Assembly (NCBI GenBank): GCA_018398765.1
Contig: JAHBMJ010000068.1
Span: 65,963-129,962, forward strand
Origin: Chromera velia
Taxonomy: Eukaryota > Sar > Chromeraceae
Length of the DNA: 64,000 nt
Direction: 5' to 3'
Position numbers and translations under genes: made by a program. Under the pieces are notes generated by a model that was not told where the DNA came from, made no database searches, and saw only the letters and a program-made list of their open reading frames with translations. Shown here one piece after another: positions 23,019 to 34,000 of the stretch; position 1 is the first letter of the stretch, and each line of letters opens with the position of its first letter.

Positions 23019-26000
23019 ATGCAGGAGGCGCGAGAAGGCCGGGAGACCACGCCACCGCATTTGCAATCCCTCCAGCAAGGCAAGGTCCCTCCTTTGGAGG
23101 CGATCAAGGAGACGCCATACGAAGAAGGAAAGGCCGAATTAGATCGGAAGGGTCAGAAGAAAAGAGTTGAAGAACCGGATCCTGTGGAAGCCTTTCATGA
23201 TTGTCTGCCTGTGGAGGAAACCGACAACGAAAAAAAAAACCCTCCGCAGATTCCGCTGAATTCACAGGCTGTACCTGCTTCTGCTTCTGCCTCCGTATCT
23301 GCATCTCCGTCTCTCACGGTGGCTCCAGCGCCGACACAACCGATTACTTCGATGGAGGAGACGGGGAACGGAATGTTGGTTAAAGAGACGTTGAGTCAAG
23401 AGGAGGACCAGCCTGTTGTTACGGGGAGGGAGGAGAAGAGAAAGACTTCGATCACGCCAGAGGAGGGTTTGGAACAGAACATGCTACCCATGTCAGAGAG
23501 CAGTTTGGATGATAGTCGTCAACCTGTCAGTGAAAAGGAAAAGCCTCTAGCTGCAGAAGTCCCTTCCGTGGCTGTCTCCTCCGTTTCTCCTTCTTTCCTC
23601 CCTTCTGCAGAAGACCAAGAACAGAGTCCGCTAGACCGCCAGTACCAGCAGCAACAGGAGGATCAGCAAAAAGAGAGAACTCTCCCGACTCGGACGGAGC
23701 AGAAAAAGCAATCACAGACGCCCGCTGAAATTCCCTCCGGACCCCACAAAGCGGGTCAGACGGAGTTTGGAGAGAAGGAGGAGGACGGTCACGTGGGATC
23801 AAATCTGGCTGAGAGTGCAGAGAAACAGCCCGAGGGGCAGATACAAGAGGGCGAGAATGATCAGAAAGGAGAACTTGATGTGAATGATCGTGCCATGATT
23901 CCGCAGTCGACCTTTCTTGGAGAGACAGCTGAGGAAGGGGTTTTGCGTGAGATTCTCAAAGAAAACGACAAAGAAGAGCAAGGGGAAGAGCCTAACCAAG
24001 TAACTAATCCCCTAGATGTGCCCCGACCTCTTCTGAAAGGGGAGGAGAGTCAAGAAGCAAACCATCAACAGGTACACCCTCTTCAACTTCCGGATGCAAA
24101 ACTTGAAAGATCAGGAAAACAAACCGGGTTTCTTTCGATAAAAACTCCAGGTGCGATGACCCCCGATACCTCTCCTATGATCACCCCGGATGTATACTCC
24201 TCCGGGGCCCCCTTTCGAGTTCCCACACCCATCGACGCTTTTCTTGCCCAAACTCTAGCCCCCCCCTCCCATGGGCCCTTCGGCACTCTCAGTGCTGTAT
24301 CAACATCAAAAGGGATCACCCCTGATATCCCAACATCAAACGATGTTACTCCAGGTGTGGAGACTTCAAAGCCAGTTCAGGTCGGGAGGGAGGATGGGAC
24401 ACCCGACCCCATTGAAACCACAAGACAGAGGGAGCAGCAAGAAGTTGAAGGGAAGCAAGGAAGTCAAAGTCAAATCCCAGAGCAAGACAGCACAGTAGAG
24501 AATCTGCGACCTCCACGCGAAGGGACACAGATTCATGAGCCTGGTGTTGCCATGCCGTCGTCCTCCTCTTCCTCTTCCTCTTCATCGTCCTCTTCGTCTG
24601 CCGTTGCTGCCGTGGAACCTCAGGTGCCTTCCGGTCGTTTGCCTCTGCGTGCCCCCCCCCTACCATCTGAGATGATGATCATCCAAGACCACCCCCCCAT
24701 ATCGCCGGAAGCATATAGTTCCGGTGGCCCATTTCGTGTACCCGGGCCGCTGGGAAGTTTTTTGGCTTCGATTCTCGCTCCTTCGTCTTCCGGTTGTTTT
24801 GGGAACCTGCCCCCAACCCCTGCAGTCCAAGCACATGAACAGAAAGGGGCAGAGAAAAAGGTCACACAGAGTATGACGCAAAAAGAAGAGACCGACCGAA
24901 TAGCACTCGAAAACAGCACCAGACTGACTTCCCCATTCCACCCGCGTGCGCCTGAAGACATCACCCCTGTTGACAAAATTCCATGGCCTCGCACCCCTGC
25001 CGTCCTCCCTCCCTCGAGGCCTTTGGAGCCCGTCCCAGAAAAGAAGCCGGAACGATCTCAACCGGTGGACGCACACAGAGACAGACACACAGAGAGCAGA
25101 AAGCAGCCTCCGACGCTCCCCGAAGACCCCCCAGCCGAGTGCTTCACGACGGCACTTCAGACATTAGGAGGACAGCAGCCGATGGTGCAGGAGGCCAAGA
25201 GGGAATCGGCAACGCCCTGCAGGGACGAACCGGAAGGCCAACTTCCAACTCGCAGTGTGAGGGAAGCGGGGGATGAGCATGTCACTGACGTAGTGAGGTT
25301 GGGGCAGCGGCAGATGTCTGTAGAATCCTTCCATTCCTGTGTTGGCGAGGACTCTAATGTTCCTGTCAGTACCTCCATGACTCCACAGCCACTCACCGTC
25401 AATCCCCCACGATCTCCCCTTATGAACGCTCCTCCTCCTGGCCCCAGCCAGAGCCCATTGACTCATCCTCTCCACACACACCCTCTCTCGAACATTCAGA
25501 CGACAGAAATGCAGCCTGACGGAAGTGGTCAAATCGAAGTCAACGTTACCGTTTCTCTTCCGGAGGAGGAAGAACCCCCAGCGTCTTCCCTCATGGCTCT
25601 GACATCCCTTCATGCACCGGGATTGGCCTCTCGCACAGACGGTCTCCCGGCAGCAGGGGTCGGCGCTCCCGTTCTCTCCGGCACTTCCTCTCAAATATGT
25701 CAGCTCAGTGCACCCCCTCATACCGGTCCACACTTTTCCAGACCAATCCAGGGAAAGGACGGCCAGTCTCCCGACCACACTCAATCGACCTTACGGAAAA
25801 GTCCTTTCGGCCTTGAGAAGATCCAACCGCAAGCGCCCCTCAGCACACCGACAGCGCGGGTACAGTCACTCACAACAGCATCTGGAGGGTTATCTCCGAG
25901 TCACACCCAAGCCGCCTACCCACTGCCCCCCCTTTCTGCAACACCAATTCCCCTCACATGCGTTCCCGTGTTGGCCCTCCACCCTACTCCGGCTGCTGCT

Positions 26001-26735
26001 CACTGCTCTCTCACGACCTCCGTCCCGCCACTCAATGCTGCAAAAGGGCTGAGGATGCATGAACGTCCGACTGCACCTCCAACCTTCAGACCAGCCATGG
26101 AAACGCAAATGCCCGCCACTGTACCTCCCAGCCATCAGAGAGAACAGCCGAGCCAGTCCCATCTCATCTACTGCCCTGCTATTCCGGTCATCATACCTAG
26201 GCATCCCCGCAGCCCTAGACCGCACTCGTTTGTGGACGCTTCTCTTTCGCAAGTCACCTCTCGCCCGATCCCCCTTCCCCACCCCCAGCCCGTCACCTCT
26301 TCTCTTCCCCCTGCACGCCCTGCTCTGATTACAGACTCATGGAGATGGGGCTCGATCAACGATCGTCTGCCTGATTCGACCCCAGTCTTTGCCAGTAACC
26401 AGCTTCCCCACGCACATCCTGCGATGTGCCCACTCATTGGACCACATCCACAGTGTCATCAGGGGGCCATGCGGTCCTGTCAGCAGTCTCTTTCTCCATC
26501 CCGTCCAAACACGAGGCTGTCTTCGGGTTTTCCGTGTCAACAGTCCATCCAACAAGTGGCTCAGAGCAACTCAAACGGTCTGACAAGCATTTTGGACTTC
26601 ATATCGGAACCTCCACCAACTGAACCACGCGCCCGTGAGCTGCTTTTTGAAGCAGTCAAGAGGGTACAGGGGGGTGGAACTCTTCCCAATGACGTCCGAT
26701 TTCTTGTTGAGATGCGAGCACGCCTGAATCGCTAG
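23019..26735 (+). CDS. Large Pro/Ser/Gln/Glu-rich disordered protein, unknown function
   Basis: A single uninterrupted frame of 1,238 codons ending in TAG. The N-terminal third is acidic and Gln/Glu-rich, a poly-Ser run of about 14 lies near residue 515, and the C-terminal half is Pro/His/Ser-rich. The last 50 residues look like a short folded helical segment (LDFISEPPP to VEMRARLNR). Two imperfect copies of a motif of about 40 residues occur near residues 387 and 560, sharing Y-SSG-PFRVP-P, then FLA--LAP-S-G-FG. No known domain is seen. The ATG sits in ATGCAG followed by GAGG, which is also a perfect acceptor, so the first exon may lie upstream and the true protein may be longer or start differently. 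The reverse strand of the same DNA has only short frames. Confidence 0.7.
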   Translation: MQEAREGRETTPPHLQSLQQGKVPPLEAIKETPYEEGKAELDRKGQKKRVEEPDPVEAFHDCLPVEETDNEKKNPPQIPLNSQAVPASASASVSASPSLTVAPAPTQPITSMEETGNGMLVKETLSQEEDQPVVTGREEKRKTSITPEEGLEQNMLPMSESSLDDSRQPVSEKEKPLAAEVPSVAVSSVSPSFLPSAEDQEQSPLDRQYQQQQEDQQKERTLPTRTEQKKQSQTPAEIPSGPHKAGQTEFGEKEEDGHVGSNLAESAEKQPEGQIQEGENDQKGELDVNDRAMIPQSTFLGETAEEGVLREILKENDKEEQGEEPNQVTNPLDVPRPLLKGEESQEANHQQVHPLQLPDAKLERSGKQTGFLSIKTPGAMTPDTSPMITPDVYSSGAPFRVPTPIDAFLAQTLAPPSHGPFGTLSAVSTSKGITPDIPTSNDVTPGVETSKPVQVGREDGTPDPIETTRQREQQEVEGKQGSQSQIPEQDSTVENLRPPREGTQIHEPGVAMPSSSSSSSSSSSSSSAVAAVEPQVPSGRLPLRAPPLPSEMMIIQDHPPISPEAYSSGGPFRVPGPLGSFLASILAPSSSGCFGNLPPTPAVQAHEQKGAEKKVTQSMTQKEETDRIALENSTRLTSPFHPRAPEDITPVDKIPWPRTPAVLPPSRPLEPVPEKKPERSQPVDAHRDRHTESRKQPPTLPEDPPAECFTTALQTLGGQQPMVQEAKRESATPCRDEPEGQLPTRSVREAGDEHVTDVVRLGQRQMSVESFHSCVGEDSNVPVSTSMTPQPLTVNPPRSPLMNAPPPGPSQSPLTHPLHTHPLSNIQTTEMQPDGSGQIEVNVTVSLPEEEEPPASSLMALTSLHAPGLASRTDGLPAAGVGAPVLSGTSSQICQLSAPPHTGPHFSRPIQGKDGQSPDHTQSTLRKSPFGLEKIQPQAPLSTPTARVQSLTTASGGLSPSHTQAAYPLPPLSATPIPLTCVPVLALHPTPAAAHCSLTTSVPPLNAAKGLRMHERPTAPPTFRPAMETQMPATVPPSHQREQPSQSHLIYCPAIPVIIPRHPRSPRPHSFVDASLSQVTSRPIPLPHPQPVTSSLPPARPALITDSWRWGSINDRLPDSTPVFASNQLPHAHPAMCPLIGPHPQCHQGAMRSCQQSLSPSRPNTRLSSGFPCQQSIQQVAQSNSNGLTSILDFISEPPPTEPRARELLFEAVKRVQGGGTLPNDVRFLVEMRARLNR
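24172..24830 (+). repeat. Two-copy internal protein repeat
   Basis: Within the disordered protein, copy 1 (about 24172-24290) and copy 2 (about 24694-24810) encode the shared pattern P(D/E)-x-YSSG-x-PFRVP followed by FLA-x2-LAP and GxFG. This is the only part of the long disordered region with position-specific conservation, so it is a candidate binding motif. Confidence 0.6.
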
Positions 26736-27276
26736 ACAGCATGCATCCACTTGGGGACCCTAGTGGGGATCACTATTGGAACAGAGGCACTTAACAGCGC
26801 ATCTAATCGCATGTGCATCTCATGATATTTGGCCCACTATCGTGCACTGACTTGTGGATTCTAGATAGAATAATTAATAAAACTGACAGATGTTACAATG
26901 TAAGCACTGTTCTAGGCATTGTTCTGACCTATTACTATTCAATGACAAGTCTAATGTGACCCACTCTCTATTACCACCCTATGCGCTTTAATAGTAGTTT
27001 TAGTTTTTCTACCCTTGCTTTTAAAATAAAGACACTTCTGGAAATGACTTTTCATGTTTTTCCTGCTATCTACTCTCCCCTACTTTTTATTTGGTTCTAC
27101 TTGGTTCTTCTGTTCAATTTCCTTTTCTTTGTCAGTACTAAACGACGACGTTCAACTTCACTGAAGGTACAGCACCTATGCAATGCTTTGGTTAATCTCG
27201 GTAGCCAGTGCTAGCTCCTAGGCAAGCTCACTAAAATTTGTTGGATTTAATTATGTTGTTTTCTTTAATTCTTAAA
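26736..27276. other. Intergenic, AT-rich, no gene seen
   Basis: The 3' flank of the disordered-protein gene. An AATAAA occurs at about 26876, 140 bases past the stop, in AT-rich sequence where it could arise by chance. No coding character was found. Confidence 0.6.
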
Positions 27277-27522
27277 CTAGGCGTATCACAGCAAAAAAAA
27301 AAAAATAAAAGCCAATTCTCGCTTATTTTTTTTTTCTTTTCGGCGATGTTCGGTGACAAACAACTGTTGTTCAAGTGTTGCATATAACTGTTATTTGGGT
27401 GTTGCATAACTGTTGCTTAGGTGTTACACAAAAAAAAAGAAAAAAAAAAAATTAAAGCTAATTCTGGTTTACTTCTAGGTTTACTTTTTTTTTCTTTTTT
27501 TTTTGCTGTGATACGCCTAGTG
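27277..27522. repeat. Hairpin-forming element with 24-bp inverted ends
   Basis: CTAGGCGTATCACAGC followed by an A tract near 27278 is mirrored by a T tract and GCTGTGATACGCCTAG ending near 27522. Between them are A/T tracts and three tandem copies of a GTGTTGCATA-like unit of about 23 bp (27375-27427). The size and ends suggest a foldback MITE. Confidence 0.6.
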
Positions 27523-27660
27523 TGGTGTCCTAACTCCCGGCGTTCCACCGCCGCCGTTCAGTCCGTCTTGCATATGTGCCATCTTTGCTTCGATCGCCCG
27601 CCGCCGGGTTCTGTGTGTCTGGCCCCGGAAAGCTTGTCTTTGCATTTGCGTGGGGACCAG
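27519..27660. mobile_element. Partial copy of the 27843 MITE family
   Basis: Starts GTGTGGTGTCCTAACTCC and matches the left arm of the element at 27843-28073 through the CTTTGCTTCGATCGCC and GGGTTCTGT stretches. It lacks the right inverted arm, so it is a truncated copy. Confidence 0.6.
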
Positions 27661-27842
27661 TCAGATTTAATTCACCCCCAGCCGTCTTGCTGAAATCGTT
27701 TATTCCGTTTGTCCGGTCATGAGTCTGTCTAGCAGTCTGTCCTCTGATCCGACTCCTCTCTTGAATGAATGCATCGCTAGCTCGCAGAACTTAAGTCAAA
27801 CCTCTCGACTCTAAAAAAAAAAAAAACTTTTTTTCTTTTTTT

Positions 27843-28073
27843 ATGTGTGGTGTCCTACCTCCCGGCGGCGGACGCCGTTCGGTCCGTCTTGCATGCATGC
27901 ACACCGCCTTTGCTTCGATCGCCCACCGTCGGGTTCTGTCTCTCTGGCCCTGGAAAGCTCTGTCTGTCTGTTTGTCTGTCTGGAGAGGCGATCGAAGCAA
28001 AAGCGGCGCGCATGCGAGACAGACCGAACGGCGGTGACGGAACGGCGCCGGGAGGTAGAACACCACACTAGTT
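27843..28073. mobile_element. Foldback MITE-like element, long terminal inverted repeats
   Basis: About 230 bases whose two halves are inverted copies. The left end GTGTGGTGTCCTACCTCC is mirrored by GGAGGTAGAACACCACAC at the right, and the inverted match runs about 100 bases, through TTTGCTTCGATCGCC to a CTCTGTCTGT centre. There is no coding capacity. The autonomous partner is not in the window. Confidence 0.7.
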
Positions 28074-30103
28074 CTTAAAAAATGACTGCGGAGGGTCAGC
28101 TTTAGGTTCAGCTGTCTTACAATTTCATACAAACACAGGAACTTACATTTAGAGGTCAGTTTTGACACATGTACGGTCTCAACTTATTCATCATTTTTTA
28201 TTTAAATTGAAGAACAATAAAAAGTACACTATATATGGCAGGGCTTGAATTAGAGCTTGAAAAAAAAAGAAACAGTTAAATAAACTAATAAAAAAACTTT
28301 TAAAAAGCTAGAAAATAAGATAAATGATATCTCTAGTGGACACGGGGATTACACGGGATCAAAGTTTGGTTTATGCAATTCAAGAAGTCAAACACCTCAA
28401 TGAGTATAATGCAAAAATCAATATAGACACTGCCACTACCGGCAGGCAGTAGGCAAAATTTATGGTGAAATCCTCACTTGTCTACATTTTTTGAATTCAG
28501 CTAAATCCGGCCACCTTCTCAGACTAAACACATTCTCTTTTTATAGTTTAGTCTAATAGTTAATGATGAAAACTAACTATTGATCTAGTTATATTGCATG
28601 ATCACATACAAGTGTTATAGTGTATGTATGTCTAGATGTATGTGTCATCTAGTGTGTAACATATATAAAACTCAAGTAACATTAGAAAACATTAATCTAG
28701 ACATATATTTAAACCTTAATTAGTACATGAATCGTAACAATTTTTTTTTTGTATTCATACGTGCATGCACTAGTGCATGCACATGTATAACGAATTCGAA
28801 CGGAGCCGGCTGGGAACGCCTTCATGCAAGCCTACTAGTGTGTCTAGATATATGTGCAGATCAAAAGCAAGACAAACAGTTCATGAAGCTGAATTTCTTT
28901 CTGTTATTTGATCCTAACGGCAGCACAATGTCACAGTGTCAGAACTCACATGACCGTTTGAACAGCGACCTTCAAGTTTTAAGATTGGGGGGCGCAGAAT
29001 GTACTTTGATGAGACCCGACTTGTTCCTGCTTAAGCATACGTACGCACCACACCGAGCTAGAACAAACCAGAAACCGTTGCACAAACAAAGCTAGCCCTC
29101 GAGCCACTCACTGCCAAAGAATGAGGTGAAAACCGGCAGAGTTTGCAGAATGAGAGCAGAGAGTAACTCCGCGACTGAGATACACTCAATCGTCCCCCCA
29201 ACATTCAACGTGTCTCTTCCTTCACACGCACCCCCCCTCTTTTCCATTTCGTGAATGTCTCCATGCATGCAAAGATCTCCAGGCTGACAGTAGCCTCGCG
29301 TGTTTCTCAAATCGAAAAGAAGACCTCTAGATCTCTCTCTTGCATGCAAGATGCCCAGAAGGCTTAGTAGACCCGTATAGAAGCGGCAACTGACAAGAAG
29401 AGAAGACTGGTTGAACAAGACCATGCAATTTTCCTTTCCGAACAACCCCCATCATCTTCATCGTCACCACGCACCCCGCTTCGCTCGAGTGGGGCCGCTT
29501 TTCCCTTTTTTCTTCAGTGCCTTGGTCCCTTTAAACACCTCTCCCATGAAACAGTTCATTTCCTTTCCTTTCCCGGCCGTTGCTGTCCCCCCGAAGCAGC
29601 CTTTCCTTTCGCTTCGCAGAAAGATGACCTCAAAAAGGCAAAACTCAGGTGATCGATCGATTGAGAAAGAGGGTGGGTGTCCCATTAGCGCCGACATATC
29701 CACACCCGATTTCAAGACCAGTGCCTCCCACATGCAGAGGCCGGTTTTGATTGATAAATAAGAAAAATTGGAACTGATGAAAGGAGAGTTCAGGTCGGGA
29801 AACACGAAAGAAGGAGAGAGCTGACGTGCAACACGACACACGAAAGAAGTAAGGAGTGAATGAAGGAATAAGGGGAAGGAAGGAAGGGAGGGAGGGAGAG
29901 ATACTGAGTGTGGAAGAGAGGATGATAAAAAATCGCAGAGGCATCCACCCTCAAACCAGCCCGACTTCAAGATCTTCTCACGATACTTCGATCAGCATCA
30001 GCCAAGTGGCACCTTGAAGAAGTGGCATTTTGAGGCATTTCCGTCAGGTGGACAAGGAAGGAAGGAAGGAAGGAAGGAAAGAAGGGGGGCGTGCTTGGGT
30101 GGC
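28074..30103. other. Intergenic, AT-rich then mixed, no gene seen
   Basis: 28080-28740 is AT-rich with no coding frames. 28750-30100 has mixed composition, TGCATGCA octamers (near 28760, 29265, 29340) and a GGAA-rich stretch at 29870-29905. Open frames here lack codon bias and splice support. Confidence 0.55.
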
Positions 30104-33059
30104 CTAGAAGAAGTACCCGCTGACTGTGTTGTCGAGAGCGCTTGCTGTGAAAGCTCTCGACACACTCCTGTTCAGGCTTCCCGCCTCCCGTTCTGAAATC
30201 GGGACGTATTTCTTCTCTGCAGGCCCTGTGTAGACCTGCAAGCAAGCAGGCAGGCAGGCAGACAGGCAGGCAGGCAGGCAGGCAGGCACGTGAATTAGAA
30301 CAAGAGAATGCGTGCGGCTAGTTGATTGCCTGGTCGATTTCATGTTATCTCTGCCCCGAGAGCGCTCCGGTGCATTCAATTGGAAAGCGAAGAAGGCAAA
30401 AATGAAGGAAAGGTCAAGGCATACTGACTTTTCGATCGGGTAACAAAGAATAAGTGGTGACAGAGCAGGCAAAGAGGGGAAGGGGGAGAAGAGAAGTTTA
30501 GCGAGCCGACAACAGCGTTTTGTTCTCCCGCTTTTCGTTCGTTCGCCTCGGAGACCTTGACTCTTTTCTCGCTATATCCTTTAGGAAAACAAGATATGTT
30601 CTGTCAGGCAATTTCACTCTTCCTTCCTCCCCCGAAGACTCCTGCCCCTCTGCTTCTTCCTTCCCTCATTGGTCTGAAACCTTTCAGTCAGGCTGGCTTG
30701 CTGGCTCTGCACCGAATCTTTGTCAGGGACTGACTGACTGACCTGTCTCGGTCTGGCGATTTTCCTCTCGGCCGTTTTGTCCTCTATCGACTCCCTCCAC
30801 TGGGTAATCCACCCCACACATCTTCCGAGAGCAAAAATGACAGTGAACATAGAGGTGGGTATGCGCATGGCAGTCAGGGCAATTCCGGAGTAGAAATCCA
30901 CGTTGGGAAACAAACGCCGCGAGACGAAGTAATCATCCGCCATGGCCTGCTTCTCCAACTCTGCATTGAAGAATATCAATATAATTAATGCGTCGTGCGT
31001 TCAATCTGTGTCAATCCACATCGACGGATTCTGTTTGCACGTAGTTCGTGCGACTTAGAAGGAAGACCAAGTGGCCCCCTGCAGGTCCCACAAAGCCTTT
31101 CAGTCCATCTCTTCTGTTAACAGGCAGAAAGGTACACTGACCAACAGACTGACATCGGGATTATTGGCCAACCGACAGTCCAATTTGCCATGCCAAACAA
31201 GGATGCCAAACACTCTTTCTTTCGTCCGTGTGTCTTTGTTTCCACGTCACACTGAGTCAGCTGGGAAAGGAAGAAAAAACCCCCCATGGACCTCCATGGA
31301 GTGCACTCAGGAGACCCCCAACTCCTTCCTGACCCTGTCCCCGTGGGAATTGGAAGCATGCCGGAAGCAAATTCATTCATTGATTCATTCATTCATTCAC
31401 TTGTACACCCTTTCATGTCGACTCTGGGCCTTTCTGTCTGTCTGTCTGTCTCTCTCTCTCACACGCGCGCGCGCGCAGAGAGAAAGAAAGAGAAGCACAA
31501 CGTAATGTGTGCGTGAATGTGTTTGGCACGCATGAATGAATGATTTATATTAAATTTCCTGTTTGATGACCAGAGAGAATGAATGCCCCAGGGCCACAGG
31601 ACCCACGCACCTGTTGCCAAATGCAGAAGCCGAACGATCTCGTCTGCCTCCTTCCTGTCCGCCTCCTTGACAGACTTTGTCGCCGCCCTCCTCGTCTCGT
31701 CGATACATGCGTCCACCAGCTTTCTCATCTCCTTCGCCCTCGGGTCGTAGTTCTTGTACACTCTGTGGCCGAATCCCATCAGTCGAAACGGGTCAGACTT
31801 GTCCTTCGCTCTCGCGAGGAATTTGGGAATATTCTCCTCTGTGCCGATTTGACGCAACATCGCAATCACAGCCTCATTCGCCCCTCCATGGGCAGGACCC
31901 CACAGGGAAGCGATTCCGGCGGCGATGCACGCCATCGGGTTGGCATCCGAGGACCCTGCTACTCGCACCGTACTCGTGGATGCGTTCTGTTCGTGGTCTG
32001 CGTGCAGAATCAAGAGCGTGTCCATAGTCTTGATAAATGCCTCCGGGATCTCAAAGTCCTCCATCGGCGTGCTGTACAGCATGTGGAGGAAGTTCGCAGT
32101 GAAACCGAGGGAGGCCTTCGGATAAACGAAGGGCTGGCCTTTCGAGTGTTTGTAGGACATTGCGGCGATAGTCGGAAGTTTGGCAACTACCCTGATTGCT
32201 GCTGTGGCGTGATCTGATTCCGACTGTTGGGTGGGAGGGGCACTCTGGTTGTGGTAGAACGCGGAGAGGGCTCCCACGACTCCCACCATGACAGCCATTG
32301 GGTGGGCATTGTCGGGAAATCCAAGGACGAAGGACCGAAGTCTCTCGTGCACCAGCATCTTGTGCACCACCTCTCTTTCAAAACTCGTGTACTCAGTCTC
32401 AGTGGGCAGCTCACCGTTCAGAAGGAGGTACACAACTTCGAGGTAAGTACCGTGCTTCGCAAGGTCCTCTATGCGGTACCCTCTGTGCATCAAGATGCCT
32501 GCAGGAATGTGTGAAAACACCTTTTGTTCTCCATACAGTGCCTTGTGTACTGTTGTGCTGCATTTGCAGGCATTGCATGGAGCTGGTGGATAGAAGAAAG
32601 GAAGACTGTGCGACTTCCCTCTAACACCCCTATATCGACCTGCTCCACCCCACTATTTTTTGGCAGTGTGCCTGCTTGTATCTCGTTGGCGAAAGAGGCT
32701 AGGAGAGAAACGCTCGAAGAAAAGGAGGGGGTAGAGAAGGAGACGGGAAAGAAAATCACATGAGCGTCCCGTCTCCAGCGAAGAAAGTCCGAAGTTGTAC
32801 ATACACATGCACTAGCCATGCAGCTAAAAATACCTGCAGGTCCATCAATGAAGGTGATGTCTGAGGAGCAGCTGCTGGTGGAAGTGAAGCCAGGGTCGTG
32901 GGTGAACATCCCGGTCTGGGTGTACAGAGACTTGATGTCGATGGCCGGAGGCCCGCACGTAGGGTAGAGGACAGGAAGGTCGATCTCGACCGTCTTCCCA
33001 TCCTTGCCTGTGGCACTGATCTTGACAGTCTCCGGACAGAGGTCAGCGAGTTTGGTCAT
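30104..33059 (-). CDS. Citrate synthase, bacterial/peroxisomal type
   Basis: Four exons (33059-32834, 32498-31611, 30960-30743, 30235-30104) join in phase to 487 residues. Citrate synthase condenses acetyl-CoA with oxaloacetate. The N-terminal [19 protein letters not shown] and [13 protein letters not shown] segments are diagnostic. Catalytic His occurs in [10 protein letters not shown] and in [15 protein letters not shown], and the catalytic Asp in NVDFYSG. The pattern matches GltA-type enzymes, also used by plant peroxisomes, rather than the classical mitochondrial enzyme. The proposed ATG gives no targeting presequence; an upstream exon adding one is possible, and the frame stays open to 33191 without another ATG. 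The C-terminus runs about 30 residues past the usual YVPI end (SEREAG to SGYFF). The (CTGC)n tract at 30238-30285 abuts the last acceptor, and the donor at 30742 opens a (GTCA)n run. Confidence 0.92.
30240..30286. repeat. (CAGG)n microsatellite abutting an acceptor
   Basis: Plus-strand GCAGGCAGG units. On the citrate synthase coding strand this is (CCTG)n leading directly into the TTGCAG acceptor of the last exon. Confidence 0.9.
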
Positions 33060-33437
33060 TTTCTGTCGAACGTGCTGGGGTAAAGAAGAAACGTAGAAGG
33101 AGACGGCTACGTGAAGACTATAACTTCCCTCGGTTTTGCTTCCGAGATCAAAGCACTCAGGTTCCAAAAGGTCCTCTGCAATTTGGGCCACAAACTCGAA
33201 TTCTCAAAGTCAGCTGTCGTCATTGGTTCCTCCCCAACGGAGAATTCGAGGGCACGCAAGAATTCGATCAACAGTACGACGCACGCTTCTGATATCTTCC
33301 ACGTGCATGCATGCGTCATCGGAAGGATCTGACGCAAGCAAGCTTGCGAACGGCCCCGGAAAGCAAGAAAAATGAGAACTTCACGATTGACGCACGCCGG
33401 CCAGCCGATCGGGCAGTCGCGCCGACCCCCCCCCCCC
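33060..33437. other. Upstream flank of citrate synthase
   Basis: No further exon can be proven. The citrate synthase frame is open back to 33191 without an ATG. A TGCATGCA octamer is at about 33304-33312. The sequence ends in a C tract at the assembly gap, so an upstream first exon could be hidden. Confidence 0.5.
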
Positions 33438-34000
33438 NNNNNNNNNNNNNNNNNNNNNNNNNNNNNNNNNNNNNNNNNNNNNNNNNNNNNNNNNNNNNNN
33501 NNNNNNNNNNNNNNNNNNNNNNNNNNNNNNNNNNNNNNNNNNNNNNNNNNNNNNNNNNNNNNNNNNNNNNNNNNNNNNNNNNNNNNNNNNNNNNNNNNNN
33601 NNNNNNNNNNNNNNNNNNNNNNNNNNNNNNNNNNNNNNNNNNNNNNNNNNNNNNNNNNNNNNNNNNNNNNNNNNNNNNNNNNNNNNNNNNNNNNNNNNNN
33701 NNNNNNNNNNNNNNNNNNNNNNNNNNNNNNNNNNNNNNNNNNNNNNNNNNNNNNNNNNNNNNNNNNNNNNNNNNNNNNNNNNNNNNNNNNNNNNNNNNNN
33801 NNNNNNNNNNNNNNNNNNNNNNNNNNNNNNNNNNNNNNNNNNNNNNNNNNNNNNNNNNNNNNNNNNNNNNNNNNNNNNNNNNNNNNNNNNNNNNNNNNNN
33901 NNNNNNNNNNNNNNNNNNNNNNNNNNNNNNNNNNNNNNNNNNNNNNNNNNNNNNNNNNNNNNNNNNNNNNNNNNNNNNNNNNNNNNNNNNNNNNNNNNNN
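33438..34000. other. Assembly gap (563 N)
   Basis: A run of N flanked by about 12 C on each side, suggesting a C-rich or structured stretch that failed to assemble. Reading frames across it are meaningless. Confidence 1.

Noticed and set aside
31579-32217. 212-codon plus-strand frame
   Set aside because: It is antisense to conserved citrate synthase exon 2.
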